Shown piece by piece: positions 1-5,896 of a stretch of DNA of 13,099 nucleotides. The stretch comes from JAGNZR01 sp051648485 (lineage in GTDB: Bacteria; Fusobacteriota; Fusobacteriia; Fusobacteriales; Fusobacteriaceae). Where the stretch lies: positions 1-13,099 of the forward strand of contig JBOFFH010000127.1 in assembly GCA_051648485.1 (NCBI GenBank), written 5' to 3'. The translations under genes and the position numbers were made by a program. The first letter of the stretch is position 1, and each line of letters opens with the position of its first letter. The notes below the pieces were generated by a model that saw only the letters and a list, made by a program, of their open reading frames with translations, was not told the origin of the DNA and searched no databases.

Positions 1-252
1 TAAAAAAAAAATAAAGTAAAGTGTTTTTAAATATATATTTTAAATCATTTTGATATAAAATATATACAATGTCAATGTTTTGTTGATTTTAAAGGCTTCT
101 AGAAGATTTTTTTTTTCATAAAAAAATAATTCAAAAAAATTTTTTTTAAACTTTTTTAAAGTTTTTTGAGTCTAAAGTATTTTATTTTTTATTGACTAAT
201 AATTCATTTTTTTCATATATTCTATTTTTTTACATATTTTTATTTGTATGCA
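1..252. other. AT-rich non-coding stretch
   Basis: No gene is supported here on either strand; stop codons are dense and homopolymer A/T runs dominate. It lies beyond the terminator of the L13-S9 operon. Three minor signals are visible. On the minus strand there is a perfect TTGACA (75-70) followed 17 nt later by a poor CAAAAT (52-47), which could be a promoter for a gene off the left edge. On the plus strand TTGACT (192-197) and TATATT (216-221) are 18 nt apart. CTTCTAGAAG at 96-105 is a perfect 10-bp palindrome with no loop and no clear role. Confidence 0.7.
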
Positions 253-294
253 CAAAAAAAATAAAAACCCCACAAACACTTGGTCTGTGAGGTT
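253..294 (-). terminator. Intrinsic terminator of the rplM-rpsI operon
   Basis: Read on the minus strand, bases 294-266 form a 12-bp stem (one U-G in the CCUC/GGGG part and one G-U near the top) with a 5-nt loop CAAGT. A run of mostly T (TTTATTTTTTTT, 265-254) follows directly. The hairpin begins 16 nt after the rpsI stop codon, where an operon-ending terminator is expected. The other strand has a weaker T-run after the stem, so modest bidirectional activity is possible. Confidence 0.92.
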
Positions 295-310
295 GAATAT
301 TTTTTGATAA

Positions 311-709
311 TTATCTCTTTGAGAATTGAGGAGATCTTCTTGCTTTTCTCTTTCCGAATTTCTTTCTCTCAACCATTCTTGAGTCTCTTGTTAAGAATCC
401 AGCTTCTCTTAAAGCAGGCTTTAGAGTTTCGTCAGCTAAAACTAGTGCTCTTGACACACCGTGTCTGATTGCTCCAGCTTGACCTGAGTTTCCTCCACCA
501 TTAACGTTAACTTTAACTCCGAATTTCTCCATGTTGTCTGTTAATGCTAATGCTTGCTCAGCTATTTTAGATAGAATTTGTCTTCCTCCAAAATAATCTT
601 GCATTGATTTTCCGTTTATTTCAATTCCTTGTCCACCAGGGATAAGTCTTACTCTTGCTACTGAAGTTTTTCTTCTTCCAGTTCCTAAATATTGAATCAT
701 ATCTGCCAT
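311..709 (-). CDS. rpsI: 30S ribosomal protein S9 (uS9)
   Basis: Small-subunit ribosomal protein whose basic C-terminal tail reaches the P-site tRNA. The S9 hallmarks are visible: the N-terminal YLGTGRRKTSVARVRL, the central GGGNSGQAGAIRHG, the LVLADETL segment, and the invariant tail KARRSPQFSKR. Length is 132 residues, normal for the family. Two in-frame ATG codons lie three codons apart, at 715 and 709. The Shine-Dalgarno AGGAGG ends only 2 nt before the first but 8 nt before the second, so 709 (MADMIQYLG) is preferred; the longer form would add two residues. The gene is the last of the L13-S9 operon, 24 nt after rplM, and is followed by a strong terminator. Confidence 0.98.
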   Translation of the reverse strand: MADMIQYLGTGRRKTSVARVRLIPGGQGIEINGKSMQDYFGGRQILSKIAEQALALTDNMEKFGVKVNVNGGGNSGQAGAIRHGVSRALVLADETLKPALREAGFLTRDSRMVERKKFGKRKARRSPQFSKR

Positions 710-733
710 TGTCATTCCCTCCTAATTAAATTA

Positions 734-1162
734 TTAAGCCTTTACTGGCTTTTGAGCTACGTGAGTATGCTCTGCTCCTACAAACACTCTAAGTCTAGTT
801 AATTGTTGAGCTCCTAATTTGTTCTTTGGAAGCATTCTTCTAACAGCTAACATTAAAGCTTCTTCTGGTTTCTTAGCCATCATTTCACCTAGAGTTCTCT
901 CTTTGATTCCACCTGGGAATCCAGTGTGATGATAATATTTCTTATCAGTTAACTTTTTACCAGTTACTGTTATCTTCTCTATGTTTGTTACAACTATGAA
1001 GTCTCCTCCATCAATGTGTGGAGTATAAGAAACTTTTCCTTTACCCATTAATTTTTTTGTTATTTCAACAGCTAATCTTCCTAAGATTTGCCCTTCTGCG
1101 TCATAGTGAAACCAATCTCTAACAACGTCTTCTTTTCTTTGCATATCAGTATATTTTTTCAT
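734..1162 (-). CDS. rplM: 50S ribosomal protein L13 (uL13)
   Basis: Large-subunit ribosomal protein that binds 23S rRNA early in assembly. Family signatures are present: WFHYDAEGQILGRLA near the N-terminus (about 17-31), the YTPHIDGGDFIVVTN block (46-60), the YYHHTGFPGG segment (76-85), and the AVRRMLPKNKLG block (about 106-117). Length is 142 residues, the usual size. The ATG at 1162 has AGGAGG four bases upstream. It is the first gene of the classic L13-S9 pair, transcribed from the promoter at 1274-1246 through a leader of about 77 nt that can fold, so feedback control by a ribosomal protein is possible but not shown. Confidence 0.98.
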   Translation of the reverse strand: MKKYTDMQRKEDVVRDWFHYDAEGQILGRLAVEITKKLMGKGKVSYTPHIDGGDFIVVTNIEKITVTGKKLTDKKYYHHTGFPGGIKERTLGEMMAKKPEEALMLAVRRMLPKNKLGAQQLTRLRVFVGAEHTHVAQKPVKA

Positions 1163-1185
1163 TTTTCCTCCTAAAATTATTCTTG

Positions 1186-1242
1186 GTTATATCTTCAAAT
1201 ATAACGCAACGGTCCTTTGTGGGAAAGGTTAAATTTTACCTT
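1186..1242 (-). promoter_or_regulatory. Structured rplM 5' leader, candidate autoregulatory element
   Basis: The leader can form three hairpins on the minus strand. AAGGT pairs with ACCTT across an 8-nt loop (1242-1225). CCTTT pairs with AAAGG across a 5-nt loop (1228-1214). GTTATAT pairs with ATATAAC across TTGAAG (1205-1186), just upstream of the Shine-Dalgarno. The first two share bases 1228-1225 and cannot coexist, which resembles a two-state switch. Transcription probably starts near 1240, so the first arm may be partly missing. L13 leaders are known upstream of rplM in other bacteria (Rfam L13_leader); I cannot tell whether this belongs to that class. Confidence 0.45.
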
Positions 1243-1245
1243 ATT

Positions 1246-1274
1246 ATTCTATCAATTTTTATAGTTTTTGTCAA
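1246..1274 (-). promoter_or_regulatory. Vegetative promoter of rplM-rpsI
   Basis: TTGACA (1274-1269), a 17-nt spacer and TAGAAT (1251-1246) form a near-consensus sigma-70-type promoter. It begins 7 nt after the stop codon of the upstream gene. The predicted start near 1240 leaves a leader of about 77 nt before rplM. Confidence 0.88.
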
Positions 1275-1281
1275 GAGTTAT

Positions 1282-1968
1282 TTAAGCTTGGACCGCTTCT
1301 TCTTTCATTTCTTCATTTTTGGGAATTGGATTTCCATACATCCACTCAACTTGTCTTCTAATTCCTGTTAAATCATACTCTTTTCCATCTAAAGTTATCT
1401 TATCTTCTAGAGGCATAGCTGTGTATCCTTCTTCTAATAATTCAGAACTATCTAAAGAGATTTGAATTTTAACAAGTTGATCAGGATTATCCATTGGTCT
1501 AAATTCAGTTTTAACTGATTTTACAACACCTTCTGTTTTTAATATAGCCTCTTTAATTTCCGGAGTTATTGGTCTTTGAGGTGGAAAATCAGCTATAAAC
1601 AACTTAGAAGAAGCTAAAAATTTAACTTCATTTTCTACTTTTTCAAAAATATCTATAGTATAAATTCCTCTATCTTTTATTAACATTTTTTCTAAATCTA
1701 AAATTTTCTTTCCTACTCCAAATGGATCAACCATAGGTTGAAACTCTCCCTTAGTTATTAACTCATCTGCTGGCGAATTTAATCTTACCTCAAAAATTGT
1801 AGGCTTGAATATTTCTTCAAAAGTTAAGATAATAGAAAGATTTTCCATTGGATATGGAAACATTGGTTGAATCATATTATCAAAAGCTCCAAGTATGTCA
1901 ATAGACCCTCCAACGTGTGGATTTATTTGTGCTTTATGAGCTACTATTACATTTTTAAAAACTGCCAT
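1282..1968 (-). CDS. Conserved-looking protein of unknown function (possibly DUF6941-like)
   Basis: I do not recognise this 228-residue protein with certainty. It has no signal peptide or membrane segment and looks cytosolic and soluble. The opening pattern (hydrophobic strand, then INPHVGGSIDILGAFDNM, then FPYPMENLSIILTF) resembles the DUF6941 family, whose members begin with a beta-strand followed by a 'dG..sliGvfd.i..p.fP' pattern; this is a family resemblance from memory only. A proline-rich FPPQRPITPE stretch (about 128-137) separates the N-terminal part from a C-terminal part ending in a charged, glutamate-rich tail. There are no cysteines, and no catalytic motif is evident. The ATG at 1968 has a strong GGGGG ribosome-binding site 5 nt upstream. 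It has its own promoter (2034-2005) and sits between ispA and the ribosomal-protein operon, with no terminator visible after it. Confidence 0.85.
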   Translation of the reverse strand: MAVFKNVIVAHKAQINPHVGGSIDILGAFDNMIQPMFPYPMENLSIILTFEEIFKPTIFEVRLNSPADELITKGEFQPMVDPFGVGKKILDLEKMLIKDRGIYTIDIFEKVENEVKFLASSKLFIADFPPQRPITPEIKEAILKTEGVVKSVKTEFRPMDNPDQLVKIQISLDSSELLEEGYTAMPLEDKITLDGKEYDLTGIRRQVEWMYGNPIPKNEEMKEEAVQA

Positions 1969-1974
1969 TTTTTC

Positions 1975-2023
1975 CCCCTAAATATTTTTTTTACCTTAAT
2001 TTTGATTATACTTAATTTAGGGG
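1975..2023. repeat. Inverted repeat linking promoter spacer and ribosome-binding site
   Basis: ATTTAGGGG on the plus strand (2015-2023) is the exact reverse complement of CCCCTAAAT (1975-1983), a 9-bp perfect inverted repeat with 31 nt between the arms. One arm lies in the spacer of the promoter for the gene at 1968. The other contains that gene's Shine-Dalgarno. Only transcripts reading through from ispA would carry both arms, and in them the ribosome-binding site could be sequestered. It could instead be a split operator. Confidence 0.6.
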
Positions 2024-2034
2024 TAATTTGTCAA
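2005..2034 (-). promoter_or_regulatory. Vegetative promoter of the gene at 1968-1282
   Basis: Perfect TTGACA (2034-2029) and perfect TATAAT (2010-2005) are separated by 18 nt. This is the best sigma-70-type match in the window. It starts 8 nt after the ispA stop codon, and a start near 1998 would give a leader of about 30 nt. Confidence 0.88.
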
Positions 2035-2042
2035 TTTTTCTT

Positions 2043-2927
2043 TTAACTTTCTCTACAACCAATAAACTTTATAAGCTCTAATATCGTTTCTGTTCTCTCA
2101 ATTTCAAAATTTTCTTTTATAAGTTTTTCTGCTGATTCTAAAGTTTGTTTTAGCATCTCTTTAGATTTTATCATTCCAAATATAGAAGGATATGTGGATT
2201 TTTTATGATTTATATCACTTCCCACAGTTTTTCCAATCTTTACAAACTCTCCCTCTATATCCAAAATATCATCTTTTATTTGAAAAGCCATTCCTATCAA
2301 ATCTGCTACTACTTTAATTATCTCGAACGTTTTTTCATCAGCTTCGGCTATTATACAAGCAATTTCCATTGGAAGTCTTATCATTTTTCCTGTTTTATTG
2401 GCGTGTATATATTGTAAAGTGCTGTAGTATATCTCTTTTCCCTCACTCTCAATATCCACCAACTGACCACCAATCATTCCATTAGTTCCAGCATGTTTAG
2501 AGGTCAAAGCTATTATTTTAACTATTTTATCTGCTGAAAGATGAATATTTTTTTCTGCCAATACACCAAAAGCATAAGTTAAAAGTGCATCACCAATTAA
2601 AATTGCCTCAGCTTCTCCAAATTTTATATGAGTAGTTAAATTTCCTCTTCTGTAATTGTCATTGTCAAGAGCTGGTAAATCATCATGAACTAATGAATAT
2701 GAATGAATCATCTCAATAGCAGCTCCACTGGGATAACCCAATTTTTTATCTTGACCTAAAAGTTCTAAAACCACAGAGATTAAAATCGGACGTAGCCTTT
2801 TCCCACCATTTAAAACTGAGTATTTCATTCCTTCAGCTATAACCTTAGGATAATCGAATTCATTCAAATACTCAAGTAAGATTTTTTCTATCTTTAATTT
2901 TTCTTCTTTCAAATAATTTTCAAACAT
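2043..2927 (-). CDS. ispA: Polyprenyl diphosphate synthase, farnesyl-type
   Basis: Cytosolic trans-prenyltransferase that condenses dimethylallyl/geranyl diphosphate with isopentenyl diphosphate to give farnesyl (possibly geranylgeranyl) diphosphate for lipid carriers and quinones. Visible motifs are GGKRLRP (41-47, substrate binding), the first aspartate-rich motif DDLPALD (82-88) with its following RRG, GGQLVD (153-158), and the second aspartate-rich motif DDILD (219-223). The extra two residues in the first motif and the tyrosine five positions before it match bacterial type II farnesyl diphosphate synthases, so IspA is the best call, but chain length cannot be proved. Length is 294 residues, typical. 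The ATG at 2927 has AGGAGG 7 nt upstream, inside the end of xseB, whose stop codon is 2 nt away. It is the last gene of the prfA operon; no terminator follows. Confidence 0.95.
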   Translation of the reverse strand: MFENYLKEEKLKIEKILLEYLNEFDYPKVIAEGMKYSVLNGGKRLRPILISVVLELLGQDKKLGYPSGAAIEMIHSYSLVHDDLPALDNDNYRRGNLTTHIKFGEAEAILIGDALLTYAFGVLAEKNIHLSADKIVKIIALTSKHAGTNGMIGGQLVDIESEGKEIYYSTLQYIHANKTGKMIRLPMEIACIIAEADEKTFEIIKVVADLIGMAFQIKDDILDIEGEFVKIGKTVGSDINHKKSTYPSIFGMIKSKEMLKQTLESAEKLIKENFEIERTETILELIKFIGCRES

Positions 2928-2929
2928 AG

Positions 2930-3160
2930 TTAAACCTCCTGAAACTCTATTTCTTCAGAACTATTTTCAATAACTTTAAGAATTTTTCCTTCGGCCATAT
3001 TTAAAATATCTGAAGATTTTTTCAAAAGTTTCATTGCTTTTTCATACTCTTTTATACTTTGCTCCAATGGTAATTCTCCACTTTCAAGCTTTTTTACTAT
3101 TTCATCTATTTGGTCTATATTGCCTTCAAAACTTTCTTTAAGTTTAGTTTTCTTCTCCAT
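2930..3160 (-). CDS. xseB: Exodeoxyribonuclease VII small subunit
   Basis: Small helical subunit of exonuclease VII, which with the large subunit XseA degrades single-stranded DNA processively in both directions. The family signature appears as FEGNIDQIDEIVKKLESGEL followed by PLEQSIKEYEKAM, then a second helix with LLKKSSDILNMAEGKI. The protein has 76 residues, normal for XseB. The open frame also offers a GTG at 3169, but that GTG lies inside the AAGGTGG Shine-Dalgarno; the ATG at 3160 sits 5 nt after it and is preferred. The gene lies 2 nt before ispA and 21 nt after rsmD. An xseB-ispA neighbourhood is widespread in bacteria, but the large-subunit gene xseA is not in this window. Confidence 0.94.
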   Translation of the reverse strand: MEKKTKLKESFEGNIDQIDEIVKKLESGELPLEQSIKEYEKAMKLLKKSSDILNMAEGKILKVIENSSEEIEFQEV

Positions 3161-3181
3161 AGTTTCCACCTTTAGAATATG

Positions 3182-3730
3182 TTATCTTGTATAAAATGTC
3201 ATAGCTTTTTTTCCATACTTTCTGTAATCAGCTTTTTTAAAGCCTCCCATCTCATCATCTAACTCTTCAAAAACATGATGCTCACAAATGATTAGTCCAT
3301 TTTCTGCTAAAACACCTGCTTTTTCTATTGCTTTCATAACTTTTGAACAAAGCTCTTGCTTGTATGGCGGATCCATAAAAATTATATCGAATTTTTCTTG
3401 TTTTCTTCCTAAAATCTCGACTGCACGGATTACATCATTTTTATAAGCACGAGATCTATCTTCGTAACCTAAACTATTTATATTTTCTATTATTATTTTT
3501 AAAGCTTCTTGTTCTTGCTCTATCATTATAGCTTTTTTAGCTCCACGACTCAAAGCTTCTAGTGCTATATTTCCTGTTCCTGAAAATAGATCTAAAAATC
3601 TTGATTCTGGGACATAAGCTGCTATTATTGAGAAAAGAGACTCTTTTACACTTCCTAAAGTTGGACGTGTATCCATTCCTTTTCTACTTTTTATTTTTTT
3701 ATTTTTAGCTTCTCCTGCTATTATTCTCAT
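3182..3730 (-). CDS. rsmD: 16S rRNA (guanine966-N2)-methyltransferase
   Basis: SAM-dependent enzyme that methylates N2 of G966 of 16S rRNA, a base near the P site. The N-terminus MRIIAGEAKNKKI and the TRPTLGSVKESLF block (21-33) are RsmD hallmarks. Motif I for SAM binding is LDLFSGTGNI (46-55), and the catalytic N6/N2-methylase motif DPPY is at 120-123. Length is 182 residues, typical. AGGAGG lies upstream of the ATG at 3730 with normal spacing. It stands in the release-factor operon, 30 nt after queA, in company with other genes for modification of the translation machinery. It lacks the additional domains of larger rRNA methylases. Confidence 0.96.
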   Translation of the reverse strand: MRIIAGEAKNKKIKSRKGMDTRPTLGSVKESLFSIIAAYVPESRFLDLFSGTGNIALEALSRGAKKAIMIEQEQEALKIIIENINSLGYEDRSRAYKNDVIRAVEILGRKQEKFDIIFMDPPYKQELCSKVMKAIEKAGVLAENGLIICEHHVFEELDDEMGGFKKADYRKYGKKAMTFYTR

Positions 3731-3760
3731 AAAACTCCTCCTAATACTACTCAGTTCATA

Positions 3761-4792
3761 TTAATATATAAACATAGAGTCGCCAAAGCTGAAGAAATGG
3801 TATTTTTCTTCTACTGCTACTCTGTATACTTCCATCATAAATTCACGATTTGTGAAAGCTGAAACTAACATTAAAAGTGTCGATTTTGGAAGATGAAAAT
3901 TAGTTATTAAGGCATCAACTATTTTAAATTCATACCCTGGATAAATAAATATTTCTGTCTCACCAGCTCCAGAAACCAGTTTTCCGCATTTTGAAACTGA
4001 AGATTCTAAAGCTCTGGTAGTTGTTGTTCCAACCGAAATTATTCTTCTTCCATCCATTTTAGCTTTATTTATTTTTTCTGCTGCAATTTCTGGAATTTCA
4101 AATGCTTCACTATGCATTTTATGATCTAGTACATCCTCTGTTTGAACTGGTCTAAATGTTCCAAGCCCAACTTCTAAAAAAATATCTACTATCTCTACAC
4201 CTTTTTCTTCTATTTTTTTCAAGAGTTCTTCTGTAAAATGAAGTCCTGCTGTGGGAGCTGCAACCGACTCCCCCTTTATTGCATAAACGGTTTGGTAACG
4301 TTTATTTTCTTTTAAAGTTTCAATTATATATGGTGGAAGTGGCATTTTTCCAAGTTTATCCAAAACCTCTTCAAAAGCACCTTCGTATTTGAACTTTAAA
4401 ACTCTATTTCCGTCTTCTTTTATTTCCATAAGTTCTGCAACTAATTCATTGTTATCACCTATGTATAATTTTTGTCCTAATTTTAGTTTTTTAGCTGGCT
4501 TTAAAAGACACTCCCAAGTGTTTAAATCTATTCTTTTTATAAGTAGTATTTCTAGTATTCCTCCTGTATCTTTTTTTCCAAAAAGTCTAGCAGGAATCAC
4601 CTTTGTACTATTTCTCACCAACATATCTCCAGCTTTTAAATAGTCTATTATATTATAAAAATTTTTATGTTCTATTGTTTTTTCTTTTTTATTGACTAAC
4701 ATCATCTTAGAACTATCTCTAGGTTCTCTTGGAGATTGTCCTATCAGTTCGTCTGGAAGATTGTAATCATAATCATTTAACTTCGTTGACAT
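3761..4792 (-). CDS. queA: S-adenosylmethionine:tRNA ribosyltransferase-isomerase
   Basis: Catalyses transfer and isomerisation of the ribosyl part of SAM onto 7-aminomethyl-7-deazaguanine in tRNA, giving epoxyqueuosine at wobble position 34. Visible family motifs are DYDYNLPDELIGQ near the start, VRNSTKVIPARLFG (59-72), RYQTVYA (165-171), the signature VAAPTAGLHFT (177-187), GTFRPV (211-216), DHKMHSE (223-229), and TNFHLPKSTLLMLVSAF (297-313). Length is 343 residues, normal. The open frame extends upstream to GTG codons at 4807 and 4804, but these lie in the purine-rich GGTGGTGA ribosome-binding region. The ATG at 4792, about 8 nt after GGTGA, gives the conserved N-terminus and is preferred. 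It overlaps the end of prmC by 20 nt, indicating translational coupling. No tgt or other queuosine gene is in the window. Confidence 0.97.
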   Translation of the reverse strand: MSTKLNDYDYNLPDELIGQSPREPRDSSKMMLVNKKEKTIEHKNFYNIIDYLKAGDMLVRNSTKVIPARLFGKKDTGGILEILLIKRIDLNTWECLLKPAKKLKLGQKLYIGDNNELVAELMEIKEDGNRVLKFKYEGAFEEVLDKLGKMPLPPYIIETLKENKRYQTVYAIKGESVAAPTAGLHFTEELLKKIEEKGVEIVDIFLEVGLGTFRPVQTEDVLDHKMHSEAFEIPEIAAEKINKAKMDGRRIISVGTTTTRALESSVSKCGKLVSGAGETEIFIYPGYEFKIVDALITNFHLPKSTLLMLVSAFTNREFMMEVYRVAVEEKYHFFSFGDSMFIY

Positions 4793-5894
4793 CTTTTTCT
4801 TCACCACCTTTTATTCCTATCACCACACGATTTTTACCGCAATAGTCTTGAACTACTTTTAAAACAGTTATTTTATTTTTTTCCATAAGTTCACTTACTT
4901 TTTCAGATTGGTTATATCCCACTTCAAAGGCTAAGTATCCACCTATTTTAAGATATTTACCTGCTTCTTTTGAAATTTTTTCATAAAAAAAATATCCATC
5001 CCCATTGTCTGTTAGTGCCAGTCTTGGTTCGTGATTTTTGACTTCTATTCCTAATTCATTGTATTCCTGAATTGGGATGTATGGAGGATTAGAAACTATT
5101 AAATCAAACATTTCTGTCACTGCTGAAAAAACATCTGATTTTCTAAATTCTATATTTTTTGCACAATTTAATTCTGCATTTTCTTTCGCTAATTTTAAAG
5201 CATCTTCACTTATATCTAAAGCTATTACTTTACTGTTCGGTAATTCTTTAGCTAAAGTTACAGATATAGCTCCACTTCCTGTTCCTATATCTAAAATAAA
5301 TGGCTTTTCTAAATCCATCATCAAAAATTTGCATTGTTCAACTAAAATTTCTGTATCTGCTCTAGGTATGAGTACATTCTCATTTATTTTGAACGGATAG
5401 CCATAAAACTCCCACTCACCTAAAATTTGTTGAATAGGCTTTCTATCTTTTCCACGCAGCATAGTCATTTTTCTAATTTGATCTAAACTAGTCGTCGCTA
5501 TTTCTTTAGAAAGTTGAATATTTAGAAAACTACGCTTACATCCTAAGACATGGGAAAAAATTTCTTCGGCATCCAATTTATAGTCTTGAACACCTTTTTC
5601 TTCTAAATATTTTTTAGTTTTTTCTAAAAGTTCTAAATTAGAGCTTCTAAAATCCTTTTCTTCACCTTTTTCTAAATCTTTAAAACTAATTCTTTTTCTA
5701 GCCATCTCTCTTAGATATTTTTTTATACTGTCTTTTTCATCTTCAGAAAGCTCTAGTTCAAAATTAGTATAAAGACCTAGTCTATCTAACTTTAATACAT
5801 AACTTATAACTGTTTCAGCCTCTAAACGAGGTTTTGAAAAGGAGTATTTTGACAAATACTCCTCAGCAAACTTTAATATATCTAATAGTTTCAT
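4773..5894 (-). CDS. prmC: Release factor glutamine methyltransferase with duplicated N-terminal domain
   Basis: Methylates the glutamine of the GGQ motif of release factors RF1 and RF2 using SAM, raising termination efficiency. The C-terminal catalytic domain has LIPRADTE (175-182), SAM motif I DIGTGSGAI (202-210), and NPPY (269-272), which contacts the glutamine. The protein is 373 residues, against about 280 for most PrmC. The extra length comes from an N-terminal helical domain that appears twice: residues 3-70 (containing PRLEAETVISYVL) and 85-155 (containing YKLDAEEIFSHVL). Only the second copy is in the usual position next to the catalytic domain. The ATG follows the prfA stop by 2 nt and has no clear Shine-Dalgarno, so translation probably depends on ribosomes finishing prfA. 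The stop is TGA and overlaps queA. Confidence 0.95.
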   Translation of the reverse strand: MKLLDILKFAEEYLSKYSFSKPRLEAETVISYVLKLDRLGLYTNFELELSEDEKDSIKKYLREMARKRISFKDLEKGEEKDFRSSNLELLEKTKKYLEEKGVQDYKLDAEEIFSHVLGCKRSFLNIQLSKEIATTSLDQIRKMTMLRGKDRKPIQQILGEWEFYGYPFKINENVLIPRADTEILVEQCKFLMMDLEKPFILDIGTGSGAISVTLAKELPNSKVIALDISEDALKLAKENAELNCAKNIEFRKSDVFSAVTEMFDLIVSNPPYIPIQEYNELGIEVKNHEPRLALTDNGDGYFFYEKISKEAGKYLKIGGYLAFEVGYNQSEKVSELMEKNKITVLKVVQDYCGKNRVVIGIKGGEEKDVNEVK

Positions 5895-5896
5895 AA

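Noticed and set aside
96..105. Perfect palindrome CTTCTAGAAG as a terminator or operator
   Set aside because: It has no loop and no adjacent gene, and a 10-bp palindrome alone is too little to support a function.
192..221. Plus-strand promoter-like pair TTGACT and TATATT, 18 nt apart
   Set aside because: It would transcribe straight into the antisense of the terminator and rpsI with no gene downstream, and such matches are common in DNA this AT-rich.
3158..3169. GTG at 3169 as the start of xseB
   Set aside because: The GTG is part of the AAGGTGG Shine-Dalgarno that serves the ATG at 3160, so it cannot itself be initiated with proper spacing.
4389..4643. Plus-strand open frame of 84 codons inside queA
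   Set aside because: It is a shadow of queA in antisense: no ribosome-binding site, composition of a mirrored coding frame, and full overlap with a clearly conserved gene.
5077..5400. Plus-strand open frame of 107 codons inside prmC
   Set aside because: Entirely antisense to the conserved catalytic domain, with no promoter or ribosome-binding site and no recognisable protein features.
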